From positions 1 to 9,057 of the forward strand of contig JASGEH010000047.1 of assembly GCA_047606565.1 (NCBI GenBank): a DNA stretch of 9,057 nucleotides. Direction: 5' to 3'. Positions 1 through 6,870 of the stretch are shown in pieces; positions within the stretch are counted from its first letter, which is position 1; each line of letters starts with the position of its first letter. The notes under the pieces were generated by a model. That model made no database searches, was not told where the DNA came from, and was given only the letters and a program-made list of their open reading frames with translations. Origin of the DNA: Comamonas_F sp047606565. GTDB lineage: Bacteria > Pseudomonadota > Gammaproteobacteria > Burkholderiales > Burkholderiaceae_C. A program made the position numbers and the translations under genes.

Positions 1-1344
1 GCCCGGCGCCCGGCGCGGGCATGGCCGCGTGCCATGGTGGCCACGTTGGCGGGTTTGAGCCTGATGGCCGCGCCTTCGGGGGCGAGCTGGGCCCAGGTGG
101 GCCCGGTCGCGGCAGACACGGCGGGCACGGCGGATGGGGCAGACAGGGCGCAGGCCTCGGGCACGCCGCTGAACCTGGCGGTGGGCATGCAGCAGCAGCT
201 GATCGTCGACAACGGCGTGGCGCGCATCGCCATTGGCGACCCCAATGTGCTGGACGTGAACGTGACGCGGCAGGCGCGCGGCAAGCAGGCCGCGGCCTTG
301 CTGCTCACACCCAAGGCGGCGGGTTCCACCACGCTGACGGTGTGGCCGCGCGGCGCCGGCGCGCCCGAGGTCTACGACGTCAGCGTGCATGGCCGCAGCC
401 TGACGCTGGACCGCAGCTTCTCCACTCTGTCCGAACAGGCCGCGGCTCTGGCCGATGCCAAGGCCCAGGTGGGCAAGGACGGCCAGGTCAAGGACTTCTC
501 GAACGTGGGCGTCAAGAGCCATACCGTGCAGGTCGACGTGAAGGTGGTCGAGTTCAGCCGCAGCATGCTCAAGGAGGCCGGCATCAACCTGCTGCGCAGC
601 AGCAGCAGCTCGAACTTCAGCTTTGGCGTCTACCAGCCGGGCAGCAGCACCGAGACCACCACCACCGGCCCCATCAGCTCGGCCCTGAACCTGATGCTGA
701 GCTTTGCCTCGCTCAACGCCAACATCAGCATCATGGAGACCAACGGCCTGGCGCGGGTGCTGGCCGAGCCGACGCTGATCGCGCATTCGGGCCAGAGCGC
801 GAGTTTCCTGGCCGGCGGCGAACTGCCCATTCCGGTGTCGTCGAGCGATGGACAGGTCAGCATCCAATACAAGCAGTTCGGCATTTCGCTGCAGCTCACG
901 CCCACGGTGCTCTCCAGTTCGCGCATCGCGCTGAAGGTCGCGCCCGAGGCGAGCGAACTCGACTACACCAACGCGGTCACCCTCGATGGCGTTTCGGTGC
1001 CCGCGTTGAGCACCCGCCGCGCCGACACCACGGTGGAGCTCGGCGATGGCGAGAGCTTCGTCATCGGCGGCCTGGTCAGCCGCACGACCTCCTCGAGCGT
1101 CGACAAGGTGCCGCTGCTGGGGGATCTGCCCATCATCGGCACCTTCTTCAAGTCGCTCACCTATACGCAGGACGAGCGCGAGCTGGTCATCGTCGTCACC
1201 CCCCACCTGGTCAGTCCGCTGCCGCCTGGCACCGATCTGGCCAACATCCTGCCCGGCGCCGCCAGCGAGCAGCGCAATGGCCGTGTCTGGAGCGATTTCC
1301 TCGTGCCGACCCGGGCCCAGGCCGTACCGGGCTTTTCGCAGTAA
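1..1344 (+). CDS. rcpA: Tad/Flp pilus outer-membrane secretin RcpA/CpaC (5' partial)
   Basis: Outer-membrane secretin that forms the ring channel through which the Flp pilus leaves the cell. Counting from the ATG at 34, residues about 45-120 match the N-terminal pilus-formation domain of CpaC-type secretins (LNLAVGMQQQ, then GDPNVLDV). The secretin domain runs from about 165 (VQVDVKVVEFS) to 410. It contains the family signature VPLLGDLPIIGTFF from residue 359, followed by ELVIVVTPHLV. A Ser/Thr-rich loop (about 189-218) lies inside the secretin domain. The frame is open to base 1 with no stop. The codons before ATG 34 encode Arg-rich residues (ARRPARAWPRA) leading straight into a hydrophobic stretch ending in ASWAQ, which together look like one signal peptide. 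The true start is therefore probably upstream of the window, and ATG 34 would cut off the basic n-region. It is the first gene seen of the tad operon and is followed by tadZ after 138 bases. Confidence 0.95.
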   Translation, partial: ARRPARAWPRAMVATLAGLSLMAAPSGASWAQVGPVAADTAGTADGADRAQASGTPLNLAVGMQQQLIVDNGVARIAIGDPNVLDVNVTRQARGKQAAALLLTPKAAGSTTLTVWPRGAGAPEVYDVSVHGRSLTLDRSFSTLSEQAAALADAKAQVGKDGQVKDFSNVGVKSHTVQVDVKVVEFSRSMLKEAGINLLRSSSSSNFSFGVYQPGSSTETTTTGPISSALNLMLSFASLNANISIMETNGLARVLAEPTLIAHSGQSASFLAGGELPIPVSSSDGQVSIQYKQFGISLQLTPTVLSSSRIALKVAPEASELDYTNAVTLDGVSVPALSTRRADTTVELGDGESFVIGGLVSRTTSSSVDKVPLLGDLPIIGTFFKSLTYTQDERELVIVVTPHLVSPLPPGTDLANILPGAASEQRNGRVWSDFLVPTRAQAVPGFSQ

Positions 1345-1367
1345 GCCATCCCCGTCGGACATCAGCC

Positions 1368-1469
1368 ATGGCCCATCCCGACTCCATCGCCGACCGCACC
1401 ATCGCCGACCGCATCGCCACCGGGCGCTGGGTCGGCGCGCGCGAGTCGGGATTCCGGACGGTCCGTTGA
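1368..1469 (+). other. Possible 33-codon small ORF in the rcpA-tadZ spacer, doubtful
   Basis: An ATG at 1368 opens a 33-residue reading frame ending in TGA at 1467-1469, just before the tadZ ribosome binding site. The product would begin MAHPDSIADRTIADR and contains a duplicated IADR element caused by the tandem repeat beneath it. There is no clear Shine-Dalgarno sequence before the ATG and no recognisable domain, signal peptide or membrane segment. The frame is also open far upstream as an antiphase shadow of rcpA, so its openness is weak evidence. It could be a leader peptide coupling rcpA to tadZ, a gene remnant, or simple spacer. I favour spacer. Confidence 0.15.
1384..1413 (+). repeat. 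Perfect 15-bp tandem duplication in rcpA-tadZ spacer
   Basis: The unit CCATCGCCGACCGCA occurs at 1384-1398 and again at 1399-1413, directly abutting and identical. A third, partial similarity (ATCGCCACC) follows. The 15-base length keeps the frame of the small ORF across it. It looks like a recent slippage duplication in the only spacer of notable length in the first half of the operon. No function is implied by the sequence itself. Confidence 0.8.
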
Positions 1470-1474
1470 GGGAG
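1470..1474 (+). promoter_or_regulatory. Ribosome binding site fixing the tadZ start
   Basis: GGGAG lies 8 bases before ATG 1483 but only 2 bases before the alternative in-frame GTG at 1477. The spacing favours ATG 1483 as the tadZ start. Confidence 0.65.
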
Positions 1475-1482
1475 CGGTGGCC

Positions 1483-2793
1483 ATGAATGCACACACGATG
1501 ATCGATCTTCTGCAAACCCCGGCCGCCGCTGTCGCCGGTCCCTTCCTGTTCGCGCACGGCGGCTTGCCGGCAGCCGAGGCCATGGCGCGCGTGCTCACGC
1601 GCTTTGGCGTGACCGAGTCGGCGGCGCTCGAGCCGCCCGCCGTGCTCGAGCGCCTGCTGGTGCTGCGCCCGACGCTGGTGCTGGTGGATTTTTCCGCCCC
1701 GGTGCTGGACCGGGCGGTCGAGCTGGCGGCGGCCATCCGCCGCGCCGCGCCGCAGCTGCCGCTGGTGGCCGTGGGCAGCACGGCCGACGCGGCGGGCACC
1801 CTGGCCGCGTTGCGCGCGGGCGTGCAGGAGTTCATCGACATCGCCGGCCTCGAAGCGGAGGTCGGCACCGTGCTCAACCGCCTGCTGGGCGTTCGGGATC
1901 AGAGCGGGCGTCCGGCCCGCGCCGTGGCCTTGTTGGGGGCCCGCGCCGGCCTGGGCGTGACCACTCTGGCCACCAGCCTGGCCACCTTGCTCAACCAGCA
2001 GGCCACGCCGCCGTCCGAAAGCCAGGCCCCGGCTGCAGCCGGGGCGGCCACGTCGTGCGGCGTCGCGCTGCTGGACCTGGGCCTGCCGGTGGCCGACGGC
2101 ATGCTCTATCTGGACCTGCGCGGCGATTTCACTTTCGTCGATGCCGTGCAAAGCCTGCACCGTTTCGACCAGACCCTGGTGCAGACCGCCTTCAGCCAGG
2201 TCGGCGCGAGCGGCCTGCGCGTCTTGCCGCTGCCGCAGCAGTTGAGCGCGCTGCGGCACGTCTCGCACGCGGATTCGAGTGCGCTGGTGGCACGCCTGCA
2301 GGCCTTCTTCGACTGGCAGGTGCTGGATCTGGGCGGTTTTTCCAACCTCGATTTCATGGCGCGCGTGGCCCGCGAGGCCAGCGACATCTGGCTGGTGTGC
2401 GACCAGAGCATCTCGGCCATCGTCGCCACGGCCGAACTCGTGCGCGGGCTGGCCGAGCGGGGCGTCGACGCGCAGCGCCTGAGCGTCATCGTCAACGCCG
2501 TGGACCCGCGCATCGTCGTCACCGCCGAGCAAGTGGCGCAGCGCCTGGGCGTGCGTCTGGAGGGCCGCATCCCCGAGCGCCGGGTGGCCCTGGTGCAGGC
2601 GGCCAACGTCGGCCGACTGCTGGTGCAGACCCAGCCGCGCGATCCCTACAGCCAGGCCGTGCAGCAACTGGCCGATGGCCTGCGCGCCCAGAGCGGCGCT
2701 TCCTCCTCGGGCGGCGGCGCGCGGGAACTCCCGCGTGGCCTGCCTGCATTGAAATCCCTTCTGAACCGGATCAACCATGCCAAGCGACATTGA
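1483..2793 (+). CDS. tadZ: TadZ/CpaE pilus localisation protein, MinD/ParA-like with degenerate P-loop
   Basis: Cytoplasmic protein of 436 residues that in Tad systems marks the assembly site, often a pole, and recruits the machinery. Residues about 18-135 resemble a receiver-like domain. LVLVDFSAP places Asp69 where a receiver phospho-acceptor would be, but the usual acidic pair at the end of strand 1 is absent. From about 148 a MinD/ParA-type fold follows: a P-loop-like GARAGLGVTT (152-161), a low-complexity Ala/Pro/Ser linker (about 172-190), LLDLGLPVADG with Asp198, QVLDLGG with Asp282, and SDIWLVCDQS. The P-loop lacks both lysines of the KGGxGKT motif (Arg154 and Val159 occupy those places), so classical ATP hydrolysis is doubtful. 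The start at ATG 1483 is chosen on Shine-Dalgarno spacing; GTG 1477 would add two residues. It overlaps tadA by 17 bases, which implies coupling. Confidence 0.93.
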   Translation: MNAHTMIDLLQTPAAAVAGPFLFAHGGLPAAEAMARVLTRFGVTESAALEPPAVLERLLVLRPTLVLVDFSAPVLDRAVELAAAIRRAAPQLPLVAVGSTADAAGTLAALRAGVQEFIDIAGLEAEVGTVLNRLLGVRDQSGRPARAVALLGARAGLGVTTLATSLATLLNQQATPPSESQAPAAAGAATSCGVALLDLGLPVADGMLYLDLRGDFTFVDAVQSLHRFDQTLVQTAFSQVGASGLRVLPLPQQLSALRHVSHADSSALVARLQAFFDWQVLDLGGFSNLDFMARVAREASDIWLVCDQSISAIVATAELVRGLAERGVDAQRLSVIVNAVDPRIVVTAEQVAQRLGVRLEGRIPERRVALVQAANVGRLLVQTQPRDPYSQAVQQLADGLRAQSGASSSGGGARELPRGLPALKSLLNRINHAKRH

Positions 2794-4156
2794 ATTTGCC
2801 GACGATGCCGCGTTGTCTCAGTTCGAGTCATCGCCGCAGTTCAAGCAAGTCAAGAACCTGGCGCACGAGCACCTGCTCGCGCGCATCGAGGAACTGGGCG
2901 CCGAGTTCGGCCGCTGGTCCACGGCGGCGATCAACCAGTTCGTGACGCTGGAGATCGACAGTTTCGTGCGCCTGCAGCGCATTCCGATGAACGAGTCGGA
3001 AATGCGCGTGATCGCCCAGGCGCTCACGCGCGAGCTCAACGGCTTCGGGCCGCTGCAGGACGTGCTGGAGGACCCGGCCGTCGAGGACATTCTGGTCAAC
3101 GGCTACCAGAACGTGTACGTGTCGCGGCGCGGCATTCTCGAACGCGTGAGCCTGAATTTCAACGACAACGAGCACGTGCTGCGCATCGTGCGCCGCATCC
3201 TGGCGCCGATCGGCCGGCGGCTCGATGAGTCCAGCCCCATGGTCGATGCGCGCCTGCCCGACGGCGGTCGCATCAACGTCATCATCTCGCCGCTGTCCAT
3301 CGACGGGCCCAGCGTCTCCATCCGCAAATTCCGCAAGGACCCGCTGCGCCCCGAGGAACTGGTGCAGCTGGGCACCTTCAACCAGGAGATGCATGCGCTG
3401 CTGGACTTCGCCGTCAAGTCGCGCTGCAACATCCTGGTCAGCGGCGGCACCAGCTCGGGCAAGACTTCGCTGCTCAACGCGCTGGCGACCTTCATTCCGC
3501 CGACCGAGCGGCTGGTGACCATCGAGGACACGGCCGAGCTCTCGCTCAACCACCCGCACGTGGTGCGGCTGGAAAGCCGCCCCGGCGGCTTCGACGGCTC
3601 GGGTCAGGTGAGCATCCGCGACCTGCTGCGCAACAGCCTGCGCATGCGGCCCGACCGCATCATCGTGGGCGAGGTGCGCAGCGGCGAAGTGCTGGATCTG
3701 CTGCAGGCCATGAACACTGGCCACGACGGCTCCATGGGCACCATCCATGCCAGCTCGCCGCGCGAGTGCCTCTACCGCGCCGAGATGCTGGCGGGCTTTT
3801 CGGGCTACCAGGGCAGCGAAAGCAGCCTGCGCCGGCAGATCGCCAACGCGATCGATTTCATCGTGCAGATCGGCCGCCTGTCCAACGGGCGCCGCCGCTT
3901 GCTGTCGATCACCGAGGTGACCGGCATCAACGACGACGTCATCGCCATGCAGGAGCTCTACCGCTACGAGCCCTATGTGGGGCAGGACGGTGAGGAACAC
4001 GACCGCTGGGTCTCGCTGGGCATCACGCCGCATTCGCCCAAGTTGCAGCGCTGGCGGCAGCATCAGCAGAGCCTGCAACAGGCGGCAGCGGGCCACTCTG
4101 GCGGTCCGGGTGCGCCCGGTGGTGCTCCGGGCGGACGTGGAGGCCGCTATGGCTAA
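2777..4156 (+). CDS. tadA: TadA/CpaF pilus assembly ATPase
   Basis: Hexameric secretion ATPase of the GspE/VirB11 superfamily (CpaF branch), 459 residues. It works at the cytoplasmic face of the inner membrane and powers Flp pilus extension through TadB/TadC. The N-terminal region (about 1-90) is helical and charged. The core shows Walker A GGTSSGKT at 223-230 (Lys229), the Asp box VTIEDTAEL shortly after it, Walker B IIVGE at 295-299 (Glu299), and the His box GHDGSMGTIH at 315-324. All catalytic elements are intact, in contrast to TadZ next to it. The last 20 or so residues form a Gly/Pro-rich tail (HSGGPGAPGGAPGG) that looks unstructured. The start ATG 2777 lies inside the end of tadZ with only a weak GGA in front, so translation probably depends on ribosomes finishing tadZ. 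The stop overlaps the tadB start by 8 bases. Confidence 0.97.
   Translation: MPSDIEFADDAALSQFESSPQFKQVKNLAHEHLLARIEELGAEFGRWSTAAINQFVTLEIDSFVRLQRIPMNESEMRVIAQALTRELNGFGPLQDVLEDPAVEDILVNGYQNVYVSRRGILERVSLNFNDNEHVLRIVRRILAPIGRRLDESSPMVDARLPDGGRINVIISPLSIDGPSVSIRKFRKDPLRPEELVQLGTFNQEMHALLDFAVKSRCNILVSGGTSSGKTSLLNALATFIPPTERLVTIEDTAELSLNHPHVVRLESRPGGFDGSGQVSIRDLLRNSLRMRPDRIIVGEVRSGEVLDLLQAMNTGHDGSMGTIHASSPRECLYRAEMLAGFSGYQGSESSLRRQIANAIDFIVQIGRLSNGRRRLLSITEVTGINDDVIAMQELYRYEPYVGQDGEEHDRWVSLGITPHSPKLQRWRQHQQSLQQAAAGHSGGPGAPGGAPGGRGGRYG
4139..4143 (+). promoter_or_regulatory. Ribosome binding site of tadB, inside tadA
   Basis: GGAGG sits 5 bases before ATG 4149 and inside the last codons of tadA. 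It fixes the tadB start at 4149 rather than at the longer in-frame opening at 3975, which would be a shadow of tadA. It also accounts for part of the Gly-coding sequence at the tadA 3' end. Confidence 0.7.
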
Positions 4157-5114
4157 TGGTCTGGCCCTGGGGTTCGCGGCGCTGGCCCTGCTGCTGCTGG
4201 CCGGTGGCGTGTTCTTGCTGGGCAAGTCCCGCCAGCAGGTGCGCCAGCGCGAGACTGTTGCGCGCATCGACCGGGGGGTGCAGTCGACTCTGTCGGGCAG
4301 TGGCACGTCCGGCCTGCTGGGGCTGTCGGCCTACGACCCCGCCGCCCATGCGCGCGGCTCGGGCTCGGACGTGGCGGCGTGGCGGCGCTGGATCCTGGAG
4401 CGCCGTGGCGGGGCCTTGTGGGACATCTCGGCGCGGGTGATTGGCGTGGTGCTGCTCGTCATTGCCGGGGCCGTGGCCCTGGGCGGCTGGACTGCCGGCG
4501 GCTTCGGTCTGGTGTTCGGGCTGCTGCTGGGCTTGGGGGTGACGACGCTGGCGCTGTGGCGGCGGGCGCAGAAAAAGCGCCAGCGCATCCTGTCGCAGCT
4601 GCCGGGGTTTCTCGACAACATGGTGCGGCTGATCAGCATCGGCAATTCGCCGCACGCGGCTTTCCAACTGGCGCTGGCCAATCTGGAGCCGCCCATCAAG
4701 GCCTGCCTGGACCAGGCCGGCAGCATGCTGCGCGCGGGCAAGGACCTGGACCATGCGGTGTCGCAGTCGGCGCACAGCCATGACGTGAACGAGCTGGACC
4801 TGGTGGCCGCCGTGCTGCGCATGAGCGTGCGCTATGGCGGCCGCGCCGACGTGGTGCTCGCGCGCGTGGCCGACTACATCCGCGACCTGCAATCGGCCGA
4901 GCAGGAGCTGCACGCGCTGTCGGCCGAGACCCGGCTGTCGGCATGGATCCTGGCGCTGCTGCCGATTGGTGTAGGCGCTCTGATCATCTTTCTCAATGGC
5001 CGTTACTTCCAGCACATGTGGCAGGACAGCACGGGTCGCCATCTGATCCTGGCCGCCGGCGTGCTGGAGGCCGTGGGCGCATTCGTGCTGTACCGCCTGG
5101 CGCGGCTGAAATAG
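4149..5114 (+). CDS. tadB: TadB inner-membrane platform protein (T2SSF family)
   Basis: Polytopic inner-membrane protein of 321 residues. In the Tad machine it pairs with TadC to form the platform that TadA acts on. Visible membrane segments are about 5-25 (ALALLLLAGGVFLLG), a pair between about 96 and 138 after a cytoplasmic loop, and two near the C terminus at about 264-284 and 298-317. The GspF/T2SSF domain starts near residue 151 (LPGFLDNMVRLISIG) and includes the conserved RYGGRADVVL region. This length and layout are usual for the family. The start at ATG 4149 overlaps the tadA stop (ATGGCTAA, 8 bases) and has a good GGAGG, so tadA and tadB are probably coupled. It is followed by tadC after 16 bases. 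Confidence 0.94.
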   Translation: MANGLALGFAALALLLLAGGVFLLGKSRQQVRQRETVARIDRGVQSTLSGSGTSGLLGLSAYDPAAHARGSGSDVAAWRRWILERRGGALWDISARVIGVVLLVIAGAVALGGWTAGGFGLVFGLLLGLGVTTLALWRRAQKKRQRILSQLPGFLDNMVRLISIGNSPHAAFQLALANLEPPIKACLDQAGSMLRAGKDLDHAVSQSAHSHDVNELDLVAAVLRMSVRYGGRADVVLARVADYIRDLQSAEQELHALSAETRLSAWILALLPIGVGALIIFLNGRYFQHMWQDSTGRHLILAAGVLEAVGAFVLYRLARLK

Positions 5115-5130
5115 GAACAAGGAGCCGACC

Positions 5131-6096
5131 ATGAACGCCAATCTCATGCTGATCTGGAGCCTGGTGCTGCTGGCCGTGGCCACGCTGCTCATGGGCGTGG
5201 GCGTGGCCGTGCGTGTGCACCGCCGCGAACAGGCCGAGCAGCGCGTGAGCGAGGCGCTGGAGTCGCGCAGCGACACGCTGGCCTGGCGGCCCAGCGACCC
5301 CTACGGCCAAGACGACAGCGAAGGCGAGTCCGCGCAAGAGACCTTCACCGTGCCGGGTCACTGGCTCAGCGGCCGGCTGGGCCAGGCGCTGCTGGCCGAG
5401 GAGGACCGCAAGCTGATCGACATCAGCGGCCTGGAGGCCGCGCGCGGCCAGTCGGTCTTCTTCCTCTCGCGCGTGGCGCTGGGCCTGGTTCTGCCCTTGC
5501 TCGCGCTGTTCCTGTTTCGCGGCGACAAGTGGACGACGCTGGCGCTCGCGGTGTTCGTGGGCCTGGCGCTGGGCGTGATGATTCCCAAATGGGTGCTGCG
5601 CTCCCGCGTGGCGCAGCGGCGCGAGCAGGTGAAGCAGGAGCTGCCGCTGTTCATCGACCTGCTGCGGCTGCTGCAGGGCGTGGGCTTGAGCATCGACCAG
5701 ACGCTGCAGGTGCTGGCCGCCGAGTTCCACGCCGTGCTGCGCGTCATGGGGCGGGAGCTGGCGATCGCCAACGCGCAGTACGCCAACGGCCGCACGCGCG
5801 CCCAGTCGCTGCGCCGGCTCACGCTGGTGTCCGACAGCGACGACATCCGCGCGCTCATCGCGCTGCTGGCGCAGGTCGATCGCCATGGCGGTGCCGTGCA
5901 GGAGCCGCTCAAGCAATTCAGCCTGCGCCTGCGTGAAGCGCGGCAGGCGCAATTCAAGGAAAAGATCGGCAAGATCACGGTGAAGATGACGGGCGTGATG
6001 GTGCTCACGCTGCTGCCCGCGCTGATCGTGATTACCGCCGGGCCGGGTTTCGTGGCCGTCTTCCGCGCGCTGGGCTCGATGGGAGGTGCGCGATGA
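5131..6096 (+). CDS. tadC: TadC inner-membrane platform protein (T2SSF family)
   Basis: Second inner-membrane platform protein, 321 residues, the same length as TadB and probably its ancient paralogue. It has an N-terminal membrane segment (about 5-27, LMLIWSLVLLAVATLL), a hydrophilic acidic loop (about 45-100), two close segments at about 110-130 and 133-150, then a T2SSF helical domain beginning ELPLFIDLLRLLQGVGLS near 170. A final membrane segment follows at about 287-312 (VMVLTLLPALIVITAG). The conserved RHGGAVQEPLKQFS stretch matches the T2SSF motif. AAGGAG at 5119-5124, 6 bases before ATG 5131, supports the start. The stop TGA overlaps the tadD start as ATGA, which suggests coupled translation. 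Confidence 0.94.
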   Translation: MNANLMLIWSLVLLAVATLLMGVGVAVRVHRREQAEQRVSEALESRSDTLAWRPSDPYGQDDSEGESAQETFTVPGHWLSGRLGQALLAEEDRKLIDISGLEAARGQSVFFLSRVALGLVLPLLALFLFRGDKWTTLALAVFVGLALGVMIPKWVLRSRVAQRREQVKQELPLFIDLLRLLQGVGLSIDQTLQVLAAEFHAVLRVMGRELAIANAQYANGRTRAQSLRRLTLVSDSDDIRALIALLAQVDRHGGAVQEPLKQFSLRLREARQAQFKEKIGKITVKMTGVMVLTLLPALIVITAGPGFVAVFRALGSMGGAR

Positions 6097-6863
6097 CGAT
6101 GACGGCAACCCAGGCGATGCGCCGGGCCGCGCTGCTGGCCGCCGTGCTGCTGCAGACGGCCTGCAGCTCGCCGCCGCAGGGCTATGGCGTGTCCACGCGG
6201 GCCACGCCGGCGGCGACCAGCATGGTGCCCGATGCCGCCAGCAGCACCTCGCCGGCGGAGCGCACGCGCGAAACCTACCTGGGCCTGATCCGCCAGATGC
6301 AGACCCAGGGGCTGTGGTTCGCCTCGCTCGCCCACATCGACGCCTACGAGATCCAGTACGGCGCTTCGCCCGAGGTCAGCCTGCTGCGGGCCGACGCGCT
6401 GCGCAACGCGGGCCAGGTCGACGAGGCCATCGCCATCTACAAGACCATGGTCAACGGCCCGCAGGCCGCGCAAGCCCTGCGCGGCCTGGGCCTGGCAGCC
6501 GGCGCCCGCCAGGCCTTCGCGCAGGCCGCCGGCTACTTCCAGCAGGCCCAGCGGCGCAGCCCGACGGACGCCAGCATCCTGAGCGACCTGGCTTATGCGC
6601 AGATGCGCGCCGGCCAGATCCGGCAGGCCTGGATTCCCATCATGCAAGCCGCGCAGCTCGCGCCCAGCGACGGGCGGGTGCAGTCCAACCTGGCCTTGTT
6701 CTATTACGTGCAGGGCGACGAGACCCGCGCCGAACAGGTGCTGGCGGCCATGCCGCAGGCCAATGCCTCCACGCGCGACACGCTGCGCACCATGGCGGCC
6801 AGCATCCGCGCGCAGGCCGGAGGATCTGAGTCCATTTCATCGAACACCAAGCTCCAGGAGTAA
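6093..6863 (+). CDS. tadD: TadD TPR lipoprotein
   Basis: Lipoprotein of 256 residues with tetratricopeptide repeats. TadD proteins are thought to aid secretin or pilus assembly in the periplasm, in a pilotin-like or scaffold role. The signal peptide has basic residues (MRR) and a hydrophobic core (AALLAAVLL), ending at QTAC, so Cys24 is the likely lipid-modified residue. Gln at -3 is unusual for a lipobox. After a Ser/Thr/Pro-rich linker, TPR-type helical pairs run from about 65 to 240, for example LLRADALRNAGQVDEAIAIY, then ILSDLAYAQMRAGQIRQAW and VQSNLALFYYVQGDETRAEQ. GGGAGG at 6081-6086 lies 6 bases before ATG 6093, which forms a 4-base ATGA overlap with tadC. The second ATG at 6099 is possible but less well spaced. 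Confidence 0.9.
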   Translation: MTMTATQAMRRAALLAAVLLQTACSSPPQGYGVSTRATPAATSMVPDAASSTSPAERTRETYLGLIRQMQTQGLWFASLAHIDAYEIQYGASPEVSLLRADALRNAGQVDEAIAIYKTMVNGPQAAQALRGLGLAAGARQAFAQAAGYFQQAQRRSPTDASILSDLAYAQMRAGQIRQAWIPIMQAAQLAPSDGRVQSNLALFYYVQGDETRAEQVLAAMPQANASTRDTLRTMAASIRAQAGGSESISSNTKLQE

Positions 6864-6870
6864 TCCGACC

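Noticed and set aside
21..1469. 482-codon plus-strand frame across rcpA
   Set aside because: Gly/Arg/His-rich antiphase shadow of the secretin gene. Only its last 33 codons lie outside rcpA, and these are listed as a doubtful small ORF.
2828..4306. 492-codon open frame on the minus strand over tadA
   Set aside because: It is antisense to an ATPase with all motifs intact. Its translation is rich in His, Arg, Ala and Gln with no domain, as expected for the complement of GC-rich codons.
4023..6108. Long minus-strand open frames over tadB and tadC
   Set aside because: Low-complexity Gln/His/Arg-rich translations opposite clear membrane proteins; these are compositional shadows.
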